Shown one piece after another: positions 15,982 to 24,041 of a DNA stretch of 64,000 nucleotides. Below the pieces are notes generated by a model. It did not search any database, was not told the origin of the DNA, and saw nothing but the letters and a program-made list of their open reading frames with translations. Within the stretch, counting starts at the first letter, position 1. Every line of letters begins with the position of its first letter. The DNA lies in NCBI GenBank assembly GCA_964576515.1, contig CAZNUW010000001.1, forward strand, positions 434,001 to 498,000. The letters run 5' to 3'. This stretch comes from SHVO01 sp964576515 (GTDB lineage: Bacteria > Pseudomonadota > Alphaproteobacteria > Rhodospirillales > Rhodospirillaceae). The translations under genes and the position numbers were made by a program.

Positions 15982-16635
15982 ATGCCTAAATCATTGAAGA
16001 ACGCGACAAAACTACAGACCGCCCGCAAGAAGGCGGGCCTGTCGCAGGAAGCCGTCGCCGAACGCCTGGGCGTCGCCCACTCAACCGTACAGCGTGCGGA
16101 GACGGGAAAAACACAACAAACCGTGGATCAGTTGAAGGCCTTCGCGGCCGTGTACCGGGTACCACTTACGGATGTAATTGAGTTCGGACACTCTTTCATC
16201 TTGCTTCCGGTTGTGGGTAAGGTTGCCGCCGGGGATTGGCGAGGCGCCGAAGAGCAGCCCGCCGACGATCAGCAAACGGTGCCTTACATGCCTCGTGTCG
16301 ATAGACCGATTCCTGATGGTGCGCTGGAGCTTGAGGGCGACAGCATGAACGAGATCTGGCCGGAGAACACCCTGGTCTTTTACAAGCGCATCACGCCCAA
16401 CTACGTGCCCACGCCCCGCCAGCGGGTGGTCGTGGAACGTCGCCGGGCCGGTGAGGTGGAAGTGACCTGCAAGGAAGTCCGCGTCACCGCGGACGGCAAA
16501 GTCCTGCTCATCCCGCGCTCGCTGAACCCCGCCCACCAGCCGGTGCTCTTGACCGGCGGCGAAGAGGACGAAATCCTCATCTGGGCGGTCGTGGTGGACA
16601 CCCAGCAGCCCGAAGAAATCCTCGGCACGATCTAG
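15982..16635 (+). CDS. CI/LexA-like phage repressor with S24 self-cleavage domain
   Basis: 217 residues from the ATG at 15982 (upstream in-frame codons lie in operator DNA). An XRE-type helix-turn-helix spans about 6-45 (ARKKAGLSQEAVAERLGVAH). The peptidase S24 domain follows: a cleavage site Ala83-Gly84 in VAAGDW, catalytic Ser121 in GDSM and Lys164 in CKEVRV. It keeps the prophage silent by binding the TGTGCAT-type operators on both sides and would be inactivated by RecA-stimulated self-cleavage after DNA damage. It lies between divergent operons as expected. Lower GC than its neighbours in the central part. Confidence 0.92.
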   Translation: MPKSLKNATKLQTARKKAGLSQEAVAERLGVAHSTVQRAETGKTQQTVDQLKAFAAVYRVPLTDVIEFGHSFILLPVVGKVAAGDWRGAEEQPADDQQTVPYMPRVDRPIPDGALELEGDSMNEIWPENTLVFYKRITPNYVPTPRQRVVVERRRAGEVEVTCKEVRVTADGKVLLIPRSLNPAHQPVLLTGGEEDEILIWAVVVDTQQPEEILGTI

Positions 16636-16696
16636 TTACACACGCGTCCGGACACCGCATCACGAGCACATCGTAGCGGGTCCACATATTACCATT

Positions 16697-16713
16697 TGTG
16701 CATTTAACGCACA
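16697..16713. promoter_or_regulatory. Repressor operator O4 (TGTGCAT-TTA-ACGCACA)
   Basis: Six of seven matches in the right arm and a perfect left arm. It lies upstream of a TTGACC -35-like element at 16721, so it belongs to the rightward promoter region. Confidence 0.7.
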
Positions 16714-16720
16714 TTTTTGA

Positions 16721-16756
16721 TTGACCCTCCAGTTGGTGTTGTGCATTGTATGCACA
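16721..16756 (+). promoter_or_regulatory. Candidate rightward early promoter with operator O5
   Basis: TTGACC at 16721-16726 is a good -35; a weak -10 (TTGTAT-like, about 16746-16751) lies inside operator O5 at 16740-16756 (TGTGCAT-TGT-ATGCACA, perfect arms). Repressor on O5 would cover the -10 and silence the rightward operon. The -10 is weak, so the exact promoter is uncertain. Confidence 0.55.
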
Positions 16757-16761
16757 TTCAC

Positions 16762-16776
16762 GCGCACGCCGTGCGC
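16762..16776. repeat. Prophage palindrome, copy 5
   Basis: The 15-bp core lies 5 bp after operator O5 in the leader of the rightward operon, 17 bp before the first start codon. Confidence 0.85.
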
Positions 16777-16793
16777 ACACCCTGGGGGTCAAG

Positions 16794-17102
16794 ATGCGCC
16801 TGTCCCAACACGACGCTGAACTTTTCTACGACGGCCGGATCCCGCCTGGCGTCGTCCACCCGTCCGCGCCGGACCGGTACACGGCAGCCCCGCCGCGTCC
16901 GGCGCGGATGGTCCCGAAGCCAGAGGCGATCCGAGCGCGCATGGCGCGCGTCATCGCCGTTGTCGGCGTGCGCGGCGTGATCACCGAAACCGACCTGCTC
17001 CAGCAGGGCTTCAACAAGGCGGACATCGCCGAACACTTCCAGGACGCCCTGCGCGCGGCGCTGCTTGACGGCACGCTCCCCAGCATCGAGGGCGCGGCAT
17101 GA
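16794..17102 (+). CDS. First gene of the rightward operon, unknown function
   Basis: 102 residues starting MRLSQHDAELFYDGRIPPGV; GGGGG lies 6 nt before the ATG, so this start is preferred over one 48 bp upstream that would translate through the palindrome. The C-terminal half looks like a small helical, possibly DNA-binding module (GVRGVITETDLLQQGFNKAD). No family recognised. The stop overlaps the next start (ATGA). Confidence 0.65.
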   Translation: MRLSQHDAELFYDGRIPPGVVHPSAPDRYTAAPPRPARMVPKPEAIRARMARVIAVVGVRGVITETDLLQQGFNKADIAEHFQDALRAALLDGTLPSIEGAA

Positions 17103-17365
17103 CCCTCGGCGAACAAATGAAGCGCGATCTCGACGCGCTGCTCGAACGCCACCCGGGCCCGTGGCGCTGGGACAAAGACACCTTCGAGGTGCGCGATGCG
17201 CATGGGCGCGAGGTCAACGTATGTATGCCCCTCGACGATGACGACACCCAGGACGCCGCCGGCATCATCGCCGCCGTGAACTTCTATCACGCGATCACCT
17301 CCCCCACGCCCCGGAAGATCAGCGACGACGCGCGCGTCGGCGACGCCGCGGGAGGCCGCGCATGA
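17099..17365 (+). CDS. Small phage protein of unknown function
   Basis: 88 residues, mixed charged, with HPGPWRWDKDTFEVRDAHG and a C-terminal AAVNFYHAI helix; the wording is typical of small single-domain phage ORFs that carry a W-x-W and D-rich beta region. No family can be named. Coupled to neighbours by 4-bp overlaps. Confidence 0.55.
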   Translation: MTLGEQMKRDLDALLERHPGPWRWDKDTFEVRDAHGREVNVCMPLDDDDTQDAAGIIAAVNFYHAITSPTPRKISDDARVGDAAGGRA

Positions 17366-17631
17366 GCTGGCCGAAGCGCGGCGCCGAGATCGGTGCGCCG
17401 GGACGTAATCGCAAAGCGCCCGCCGACCTCATCCGCCCGGAGCATTCCTTAAACGGCCCGGCTCTCTACGCCGAGCCCGAACGCCTCCCATTCTGCCCGA
17501 TGCTCGCACACCTGCGCGCCATCAACGCCCCGCTGTTCGAGGACATGCCCCTGCGGCGCGCCCACCTGGCCTTGCGCGCACGCCGTGCGCCGCCGCGCCC
17601 GACATCGTCCCACCCCGTGAGGAGCCCATGA
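17362..17631 (+). CDS. Small phage protein of unknown function
   Basis: 89 residues opening MSWPKRGAEIGAPGRNRKAP, with LPFCPMLAHLRAINAPLFED in the middle. The last 20 residues are Arg/Pro-rich and encoded over a copy of the prophage palindrome, as if the palindrome had been inserted near an old stop and the frame extended. Overlaps both neighbours by 4 bp. Confidence 0.5.
   Translation: MSWPKRGAEIGAPGRNRKAPADLIRPEHSLNGPALYAEPERLPFCPMLAHLRAINAPLFEDMPLRRAHLALRARRAPPRPTSSHPVRSP
17576..17590. repeat. Prophage palindrome, copy 6
   Basis: The 15-bp core lies about 40 bp before the stop of the upstream small gene, where it encodes part of an Arg/Ala-rich tail. Confidence 0.85.
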
Positions 17632-18029
17632 TGCGCAACGTCGCCCCCGCCTCGGACTTCTACCGCATCACCGTCGGCGACGGCGACGTCGTCTGGTTGA
17701 TGCACGTCGACCGCACCTCGCGCAGCAGCGCCGAGAACGAACTCGCCTACTGGCAAGGCCTGTTCGGCGACCGCGCGCGTCTCGACACCCTCACCGGCGG
17801 CGAGGACATCGTCGTGCGCCACATGGCGCTCGCCATCCAATCCATCGCGCGCGACGGCTGCGGCGTCACCCGCGACCTGCTCTTGGGCCTGGGCTTCGCC
17901 GCCGATGTGGTCGCGCGGCGCTACACGGACGCGCTCGCCCTGGTCACCGCGTCCGTGCCCCAGACCGAGGCGGAACCCTTGCCCTCCAACGTCGTCCGCC
18001 TGCTGCCCAAGCCCCGCGCCGTCCGCTAG
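17628..18029 (+). CDS. Phage protein of unknown function
   Basis: 133 residues starting MMRNVAPASDFYRITVGDGD. The middle is helical (HMALAIQSIARDGCGVTRDL) and the end carries a hydrophobic-basic tail. It precedes parB by 26 bp with an AGGAG ribosome site in between. No family recognised; the arrangement suggests a helper protein of the ParB-clamp module, which is inference only. Confidence 0.55.
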   Translation: MMRNVAPASDFYRITVGDGDVVWLMHVDRTSRSSAENELAYWQGLFGDRARLDTLTGGEDIVVRHMALAIQSIARDGCGVTRDLLLGLGFAADVVARRYTDALALVTASVPQTEAEPLPSNVVRLLPKPRAVR

Positions 18030-18055
18030 CCCCACATCATCAGGAGTCCCCCGCC

Positions 18056-19954
18056 GTGCCGAAGGCCGCCCAAAAAAAACCAGTCGCGAAGAAAGCCGCC
18101 CCGAAGAAATCCGCCAAATCCAAGGCCGCAGCCAAGCCGAAACCGGCGCCCAATCCCGCGAAAGCGAAACCGGCGGCGGTCCAGGACATCATCGCCGCGC
18201 AGCCCGGCACGCAGATCCGCGTCGCCCACGATCAGTTGACGCCCTCGCCGCTCAACCCGCGCAAGACCTTCGACGCCGACAAGATCGCCGAGATCGGCGC
18301 GTCCATCGCCGAGAAGGGCCTCCTGCAGCCACTCACCGTGCGCCCGCGCAAGAAGGGCGGTTACGAGATCGTCATCGGCGAAACCCGCTGGCGCGCGATC
18401 GGCGCCCAGATCGAGTCCGGCACACTGCCCGACGCCTACCTCATCGACATCATCGTGAAGGAACTCACCGACAAGGAAGTGATCGAGATCGGCCTGATCG
18501 AGAACCTGCAGCGTAAGAACCTCACCGCCCTGGAGGAAGCCCGCGGATTCGCCGCCCTGCGCGACGCCGGCGACACCACCGAACAGATCGCGGCGCGCAC
18601 CGGCATCGCGCGGCGGACCGTGCAGTCGCGCCTGACCATCATCGACAAATGCGCGCGCGAGACCTTGAAGGCCCTGGAGGCCGGCGAGATCACCCCGACC
18701 CAAGCCCGCACCCTCGCCATGGCCACGCACAAACATCAGAAGGAACTGCTGTTCTCGATCAAGGACGGGATGTACGGCACGGAAGAGGCTTTGCTCGGCG
18801 CCGTCACCGCCGATTATCCGCCCACCGATATCGCCTTCTTTCCGCTGGACCGCTACGTCGGCGAGATCATCACCGACGAAGGCTCCGGCCGCACCTATTT
18901 CGCCGACGAGGCGCAGTACCTTCACCTCCAGGAAGTCGGCATCACCGAGAAGAAAGCCGCGTGGGAGGAGAAGGGCGTCAAGGTCGTCGTGCTGCGGCAG
19001 GACAAGAACCAATGGTTCCAAAGCTGGGAATGGAAGCGCAAGCCGAAGGACAAAAACGCGGTCACCGTCATGGAGATCACCCGCGCCCTTGAGGTCAAGG
19101 TGCACACCGGCATGGTGAACACCCAGGCGGAGGAAGACGGCGACACCGCCGACGACGATCAACACGATCTCGAGGACGCCATCGCGAGGAACGGCGGTGC
19201 GAAGACGAACGGCGATGATGCCGCGGACGCCAAAGCCACCGACGCCTTCACCGCCGCGCACCGCGCCCACGCCAACCGCCGCAAGACCGCCGCCCTGCAG
19301 AACGCCCTCGCCGACAGCCCCGCGATGGCCGTGCGCCTCGTCTGCGCGCGCATCCTGGAGCAATACGCCTTCGGCATGCTGACGATCGAGCCGGGCCGCA
19401 ACATGACGGCCGTGACGGGCCGCGTGTCCGAAAGGGTCGTCCAGCGCCTGGACATCCTCCTCGCGGACTTTCCCGCGGAAACACGGGGCATGCAGCTTGC
19501 GTCCCATATAGCCGCCGACATCGAGGAGGAAGACACCGGCCGCGCCGTCTGGCGCAATCTTTGCGCCATGGACGACGAACAGGTCGGCGCCCTTTTCGCC
19601 GCCCTCATCGCGGCGCGCACCGGCATTTGGGGCGACGGCCTCGGCATGGACGATGTCGAGAAGGACATCGCCGTGTCCTTGGGCGTCGCCGGCGCCGAAG
19701 CCGCGCGCGGACTCGCCCTCGGGGCAGCGCCCCACGGCCCCGCCGATCTCGAAGGCGCACGCAAGCCCACGCTCATCGCTATCCGCCGCGCCCTCGGCGC
19801 CGAGGAATCCGGCAAGGACGGCATCGGCGCGATCTCCGACGCCATCATGGGCATGGACCGCGGCGGCTACGTGCTGCCCACCTTCGCCTTCCTCACCCGC
19901 GAGGAAACCCATGCGCAGGTCACGGCCCTTCTCACCGGCAAGGCGGAGGCGTGA
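18056..19954 (+). CDS. ParB/Spo0J-like DNA-binding protein
   Basis: 632 residues from a GTG with AGGAG 8 nt upstream. Residues 1-45 are Lys/Ala/Pro-rich. The ParB N-terminal (CTPase-type) domain shows NPRK (67-70), GETRWRA (108-114; the GERRxRA box) and ENLQRKNLTALEEARG (149-164); an HTH follows (about 172-196, EQIAARTGIARRTVQSRL). The C-terminal 350 residues form a long extra region not seen in chromosomal ParB. No parA gene is adjacent, so the protein may act in DNA organisation or regulation rather than classic partition. It is followed 3 bp later by a sliding clamp gene. Confidence 0.85.
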   Translation: MPKAAQKKPVAKKAAPKKSAKSKAAAKPKPAPNPAKAKPAAVQDIIAAQPGTQIRVAHDQLTPSPLNPRKTFDADKIAEIGASIAEKGLLQPLTVRPRKKGGYEIVIGETRWRAIGAQIESGTLPDAYLIDIIVKELTDKEVIEIGLIENLQRKNLTALEEARGFAALRDAGDTTEQIAARTGIARRTVQSRLTIIDKCARETLKALEAGEITPTQARTLAMATHKHQKELLFSIKDGMYGTEEALLGAVTADYPPTDIAFFPLDRYVGEIITDEGSGRTYFADEAQYLHLQEVGITEKKAAWEEKGVKVVVLRQDKNQWFQSWEWKRKPKDKNAVTVMEITRALEVKVHTGMVNTQAEEDGDTADDDQHDLEDAIARNGGAKTNGDDAADAKATDAFTAAHRAHANRRKTAALQNALADSPAMAVRLVCARILEQYAFGMLTIEPGRNMTAVTGRVSERVVQRLDILLADFPAETRGMQLASHIAADIEEEDTGRAVWRNLCAMDDEQVGALFAALIAARTGIWGDGLGMDDVEKDIAVSLGVAGAEAARGLALGAAPHGPADLEGARKPTLIAIRRALGAEESGKDGIGAISDAIMGMDRGGYVLPTFAFLTREETHAQVTALLTGKAEA

Positions 19955-19957
19955 CAT

Positions 19958-21118
19958 ATGGGAAATCACATCGTCCTGAACCGCGACGCGGTGCACGCGG
20001 CCCTCGCCCGCATCGCCGCGCTGGCGGGTAAACCCGGCAGCACCGCGCCTATCGTTGGCCACGCCCTGATCGAGCACGACGCCACCGGAATCCGCGTCAC
20101 CGCCACCGACATGGACGCGTGGCTGACAGCCACGATCCCCGCCGAGGGCAAGCGCTTCAAGCCCCTGGCCCTGCCCGCGCGCGATCTACATGACGTCATC
20201 GCGGCGCTTCCCGCCGGCGCCCATGCGGATCTGTCGTGGGACAGCGAGGACGCAACCGTGGTCACCCTCAAGTCCGGCCGCGCGCGCTTCCAAATCCCGA
20301 TCATGGCCGCATCGGACTTCCCCGAACCGCCGCGCTCCGAAGCCGTCGGCGCGCAATTCACCGCCAGCGCCGCCAGCCTCAACATGCTGCTCAAGCGGTC
20401 GAAGTGGGCGGTGAACAAGGAAGAGACGCGCTATTATCTCAACGGCGTGTTCCTGCATGTGAAGGACGACCGCCTCCTGTGCGCGGCCACCAACGGCAAT
20501 TTCCTGGCCAAGGTCGACGCCGCGCTGCCCGACGGCGCCGCGCACATCGCCGAAATCGCGAACGGCGGCGTGATCGTGCCGTCCCAGGCGGTGAAGGTCA
20601 TCTCCGGCCTGGTCGGCGCCGACGACGCCGATATCGACCTCACCGTCACGTCCGCCCACGTCACGCTGGAACGCGAGGACAACGGCGTCAGTTGGACCTA
20701 TACCAGCCGCCTGATCGACGGCACGTTCCCCGACTATGACCGGGTGATCCCGAACCTCGAAGGCCTCACCGAGGTCGACGTCCAGACCACGACGCTCACC
20801 ACCGCGCTGGCACGCGTCGCGCTGTTGGCCGAGGAAGGCACGAACACGGTGCGCCTCGACGGCGAGAAGGGAATGATCCGAATCAGCGCCACCGGCCCCG
20901 GCGGACGCGCCGCCCAGGACGAGATCGACGCCGCCTGGGCAGCGAAGCCGATCGGCTACACCATCGGCGTCAACGCCGCCTATCTGACCGCGGCCCTCGA
21001 AGGCATCAGCGCCGACGTCGCCGTGCTCGCCTTCGGCGCCGACTCCGCCTCCCCGATCGTGCTCCGCCCCCGCGGCCGCGACGACACCCTGGCGGTGCTG
21101 ATGCCGGTGAAGGTGTAG
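19958..21118 (+). CDS. dnaN: DNA polymerase III beta sliding clamp (phage-encoded)
   Basis: 386 residues with the three-domain layout of bacterial beta clamps. The order of domains shows through residues such as TAPIVGHALIEHDATGIRVT (domain 1 opening), FTASAASLNMLLKRSKWAVN with ETRYYLNGVFLH (domain 2), and IDGTFPDYDRVIP with the C-terminal LMPVKV, the equivalent of the conserved MPMRL end. It would form the ring that tethers the replicase to DNA and recruits clamp-binding proteins. A complete clamp gene in a temperate phage is uncommon and may recruit the host polymerase to phage DNA. ATG 3 bp after parB. Confidence 0.92.
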   Translation: MGNHIVLNRDAVHAALARIAALAGKPGSTAPIVGHALIEHDATGIRVTATDMDAWLTATIPAEGKRFKPLALPARDLHDVIAALPAGAHADLSWDSEDATVVTLKSGRARFQIPIMAASDFPEPPRSEAVGAQFTASAASLNMLLKRSKWAVNKEETRYYLNGVFLHVKDDRLLCAATNGNFLAKVDAALPDGAAHIAEIANGGVIVPSQAVKVISGLVGADDADIDLTVTSAHVTLEREDNGVSWTYTSRLIDGTFPDYDRVIPNLEGLTEVDVQTTTLTTALARVALLAEEGTNTVRLDGEKGMIRISATGPGGRAAQDEIDAAWAAKPIGYTIGVNAAYLTAALEGISADVAVLAFGADSASPIVLRPRGRDDTLAVLMPVKV

Positions 21119-21121
21119 GGC

Positions 21122-21361
21122 ATGACCGGACGTATGAAGGGGGCCGTGCCCAGTGTTGTCGGATGCTACATGGCCGTCGCGGCTGCGATCTACTTGGGCG
21201 GCGCGTTCGTGACGTGGGACATGGGGTGGTTGGGGGATATCGGCGAATGGAAGGCGTTTGTGCGCCTTTTTGTGCTGATCGAATATCCGCTGGTCAGCTT
21301 TCTTATTTGGTGGGTCATCTTCGGTCGAAAATTTTTGGCACGAGGGTGCGAGAAACCATGA
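21122..21361 (+). CDS. Small membrane protein
   Basis: 79 residues with two probable transmembrane spans (about 9-30 and 48-68, LFVLIEYPLVSFLIWWVIFG). The ATG follows the clamp stop by 3 bp and its stop overlaps the next ATG (ATGA). Lower GC than the neighbouring clamp gene. Unknown function. Confidence 0.6.
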   Translation: MTGRMKGAVPSVVGCYMAVAAAIYLGGAFVTWDMGWLGDIGEWKAFVRLFVLIEYPLVSFLIWWVIFGRKFLARGCEKP

Positions 21362-21501
21362 CCCGCGACCCCGTCGTCATCATCGGCATGGCCTTCATCG
21401 CGTTCATGCTGTGCGTGGTCTTTCCCGCCGGCGTGAACCTCGCGATCGGCCTGGACGATCTCGACGGCGCGGCCGGCTGGCTGATCGAGGCCGCCAAATG
21501 A
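21358..21501 (+). CDS. Small membrane protein (47 residues)
   Basis: Reads MTRDPVVIIGMAFIAFMLCV and continues with one or two hydrophobic segments (VFPAGVNLAIGL) and an amphipathic end. Overlaps both neighbours with ATGA junctions. Possibly works with the preceding membrane protein, for example in a holin-like or exclusion role; no evidence beyond topology. Confidence 0.55.
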   Translation: MTRDPVVIIGMAFIAFMLCVVFPAGVNLAIGLDDLDGAAGWLIEAAK

Positions 21502-21653
21502 AACCCGCGCGCAAAGCCGCACCCCCGCCCGCCGACGACGGCACCCCGGACGAGATCATCCAGTTGATGAAACTACTGGCCCGGCAGTCCGTGCGCGAGC
21601 AGGCCGAAAGAGCGGCCGGCGCAGACCCAACAAAGCGAGGACTGACCGCATGA
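21498..21653 (+). CDS. Small soluble phage protein
   Basis: 51 residues, MKPARKAAPPPADDGTPDEI then a helix IQLMKLLARQSVREQAERAA. A basic Pro-rich head with an amphipathic helix. Start overlaps the upstream stop, end overlaps the next start; no family recognised. Confidence 0.5.
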   Translation: MKPARKAAPPPADDGTPDEIIQLMKLLARQSVREQAERAAGADPTKRGLTA

Positions 21654-22024
21654 CCGACAAGAAAGAACTGCTGGCTGAAATTCGCGCGCGCCATGCCGCC
21701 CGCTGCGTTTACCCTCGGCCAACGCGACATGAGGAGCCGGTCGAAGCGCACAACGATGTTGCAACGCTTCTCGCCCACATCGACAGCCTCTCTCCGCTCC
21801 CGTCGCCGAACCAGTGGCGACCAATCAGCGAAGCGACACAAGAGGTTCATGACACCGCGCGTCTGGTTAAACCTCGGTTGGGACAAGCCTGCGCCCAAGC
21901 GTCCATGAGCTACAAAGGAAATAGATTCGCTTTCGTCTTCGACAACCCGGGGGCTGTCGGTTTCATGTGGATGCAACTTCCGCTGTTACCCACGGAGACA
22001 ACGCCAGCGCAGGAGGGGACTTAG
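21650..22024 (+). CDS. DUF551-like small phage protein
   Basis: 124 residues. The C-terminal half has NQWRPISEATQEVHDTARLV and ends in a PLLPTE-like stretch, the arrangement of the short W-x-P-I-S modules of DUF551 phage proteins. The N-terminal half is a helical region (KELLAEIRARHAARC). GC drops here (many A/T third bases) compared with flanking genes, suggesting recent acquisition. Function unknown. Confidence 0.5.
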   Translation: MTDKKELLAEIRARHAARCVYPRPTRHEEPVEAHNDVATLLAHIDSLSPLPSPNQWRPISEATQEVHDTARLVKPRLGQACAQASMSYKGNRFAFVFDNPGAVGFMWMQLPLLPTETTPAQEGT

Positions 22025-22026
22025 CC

Positions 22027-22215
22027 ATGCCGCATCCGACGCAATCCTACAACCTGCGCGTGGCACCGTCCAATTTCGACGATATGGACGACGACGGCGA
22101 GTGCCCGAACTGTCAGGGCGAAGGCGTCATCTACGACTGCATCGACGGCTGCTGCATCGATCCGGAAAGCGGTTGCGATTTGTGCGCCCACCGCTGCGAC
22201 TGGTGCAGCCGATGA
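22027..22215 (+). CDS. Cys-rich zinc-binding mini-protein
   Basis: 62 residues with CPNC at about 25-28, CIDGCC at about 38-43, CDLC at about 50-53 and CDWC at the C-terminus: nine cysteines in 40 residues, probably binding two zinc ions in a rubredoxin/knuckle-like fold. Similar mini-proteins accompany DNA or RNA modifying cassettes in phages. The stop overlaps the next ATG. Confidence 0.7.
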   Translation: MPHPTQSYNLRVAPSNFDDMDDDGECPNCQGEGVIYDCIDGCCIDPESGCDLCAHRCDWCSR

Positions 22216-22946
22216 GACGCGACATCCCAATCATGTATTCGGCGCCGATGGTCCGCGGCCTCCTGCGCGAAGTTGAACGCCCCGGCACCGGCAAAACGGA
22301 AACCCGACGCGGTGCCCACGCATGGCTGTACCACACCGACCTCCAAGGCCGTCGTCACGGTTTCAACGCCGCAACCTACGAGCAAGCCGTCAAGGGCCGC
22401 GAGGGGCTCCGCAAGATTGACATGGCGCCGGGGCGCACGTCATGGACCTGGACGGCGGACGGCATCTGGAGCGAAGCCCGCACGCTGTGGTGCGCCTTCC
22501 CCCGCGTCCAGCCGGGTGACCGGCTGTGGGTGCGTGAGGCTTTCATGCCGCGTCCCGGCTTAGAGGAGATCGGCCGCCCCCACTACCGCGCCGACAAAGA
22601 CCCGACCGAATGGCGCCGCCTGTGGAAACCGTCCATCCACATGCCCCGGCGCTTCTCACGCCTCACGCTGGAGGTGACCGACGTCACGCTCGAGCCATTG
22701 CAGGACATCACCGAGGCGGCGGCCGGCCGCGAAGGCATCGTCGGCTTCGACAACGGCGATACACACCTCTACGGCGTGCCCTGCGAAGGCGGTTATGAAC
22801 TCAGCGGCATGACGCGACGAGAGTCGTTCATGAACCTCTGGTGTCATCTGCACGGCCCAGCGGCATGGGTCGCGAATCCCGACGTGTTCGCCATCACGTT
22901 CAAAGTTCACGCCTGCAACATCGACAAGATGAAGGAGGCCGCATAG
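22212..22946 (+). CDS. ASCH/PUA-like phage protein
   Basis: 244 residues. The layout fits phage proteins with a PUA-like ASCH fold: an N-terminal strand with PMVRGLLREV, a central VQPGDRLWVREAFMP, HMPRRFSRLTLEVTDVTLEP, then a C-terminal FMNLWCHLHG and a final ANPDVFAITFKV. The GDRLWVRE and PRRFSRL blocks are the recognisable parts. ASCH folds bind modified nucleotides or RNA. It is wedged between the Cys-rich gene and the DUF5131 gene, which suggests a shared nucleic-acid function. ATG at 22212 overlaps the upstream stop; an alternative start is 22233. Confidence 0.65.
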   Translation: MRRDIPIMYSAPMVRGLLREVERPGTGKTETRRGAHAWLYHTDLQGRRHGFNAATYEQAVKGREGLRKIDMAPGRTSWTWTADGIWSEARTLWCAFPRVQPGDRLWVREAFMPRPGLEEIGRPHYRADKDPTEWRRLWKPSIHMPRRFSRLTLEVTDVTLEPLQDITEAAAGREGIVGFDNGDTHLYGVPCEGGYELSGMTRRESFMNLWCHLHGPAAWVANPDVFAITFKVHACNIDKMKEAA

Positions 22947-24041
22947 ATGGCCCAGAAAACCACCATCGAATGGACCGACCGCACATGGAACCCGGTGCGC
23001 GGCTGCAGCCGGATCTCCGAAGGCTGCCGCCACTGCTACGCCGAGGGCATCGCCGCGCGATTCAGCGGACCGGGTCAGCCCTATGAAGGCCTCGCGCACT
23101 TCGTCGGCAAGCATCCCGACCGCGAGGCGCGCTGGACGGGTCAGGTACGCTTGGTGGAAGCCGCCCTCGGCGCGCCGCTGAAGTGGCGCAAACCGGCGCG
23201 CATCTTCGTCAACAGCACGTCGGACTTGTTCCACGAAAGCCTGTCCGACCGGGATATCGATCGCGTGTTTGCGGTGATGGCGCTCGCCCAGCGGCACACG
23301 ATGCAGGTACTGACGAAGCGACCCCACCGCATGCGCCAGTACATGGCGAACTTCTCGTGGGAGCGCGTTGTCGATAACTGCCGCGATCCGAATGGCGTAT
23401 CGGTGATCCCCCGCCACTCGGCGCACCATCTCATGCGCGCCTTCGGGCTGGCCCCACGCTTTTCATACGATAAGGATTGCTCGGCGTTTCCGCTCCCCAA
23501 TTTGTGGCTCGGCGTCAGCGTCGAGCATCAGGACGCCGCCGAGGAGCGTGTGCCCGATCTGCTCGCCACGCCGGCGGCCGTGCGCTTCCTTTCGTGTGAA
23601 CCTTTGCTGGGTCAGGTAATCCTCACCCACATCAACTTGGATAAGGCAGAAGCGCGCGAGCGCGAGCCGAGCGGCTTGGTCATGCTCGATTCCCTGACGG
23701 GCATGCACTTCGATGGGGAGGGCAGCATCCCCGGGGTATTGGCGTCCCCGGACCACAAGATCGACTGGGTCATCGCTGGAGGCGAAAGCGGCCCGAATTC
23801 TCGCCCCATGCATTTGGTTTGGGTGCGCGGGCTGCGAGACCAGTGTGTATCCGCCAACGTACCGTTCTTTTTCAAGCAGCATGGGGAATGGCTACACATC
23901 CCATCGATCCATCGCGCGGGCGGCTCGTCGTTCTACGAATTCGACGATCACACCTACGCCCAACGCATGGGCAAGAAGGCATCAGGCCGCCACCTCGACG
24001 GCCGCACCTGGGACGAGTTTCCTGTGGAGCCCTCGACATGA
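22947..24041 (+). CDS. DUF5131 (phage Gp37/Gp68) family protein, radical-SAM-like
   Basis: 364 residues. The opening EWTDRTWNPVRGCSRISEGC with RHCYAE has Cys20, Cys27 and Cys30 (C-x6-C-x2-C), a spacing variant of the iron-sulfur binding C-x3-C-x2-C site of radical SAM enzymes. The family is annotated in phages as Gp37/Gp68; its reaction is unknown. Further conserved pieces are RIFVNSTSDLFHESLSD, MQVLTKRPHRM, LWLGVSVEHQ and VIAGGESGPNSRPM. It starts directly after the ASCH-like gene and its stop overlaps the next gene. Confidence 0.8.
   Translation: MAQKTTIEWTDRTWNPVRGCSRISEGCRHCYAEGIAARFSGPGQPYEGLAHFVGKHPDREARWTGQVRLVEAALGAPLKWRKPARIFVNSTSDLFHESLSDRDIDRVFAVMALAQRHTMQVLTKRPHRMRQYMANFSWERVVDNCRDPNGVSVIPRHSAHHLMRAFGLAPRFSYDKDCSAFPLPNLWLGVSVEHQDAAEERVPDLLATPAAVRFLSCEPLLGQVILTHINLDKAEAREREPSGLVMLDSLTGMHFDGEGSIPGVLASPDHKIDWVIAGGESGPNSRPMHLVWVRGLRDQCVSANVPFFFKQHGEWLHIPSIHRAGGSSFYEFDDHTYAQRMGKKASGRHLDGRTWDEFPVEPST

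Noticed and set aside
21650..22024. Lower-GC gene that might mark an insertion element
   Set aside because: No terminal repeats or transposase nearby and perfect coupling to its neighbours; a transferred phage gene is simpler.
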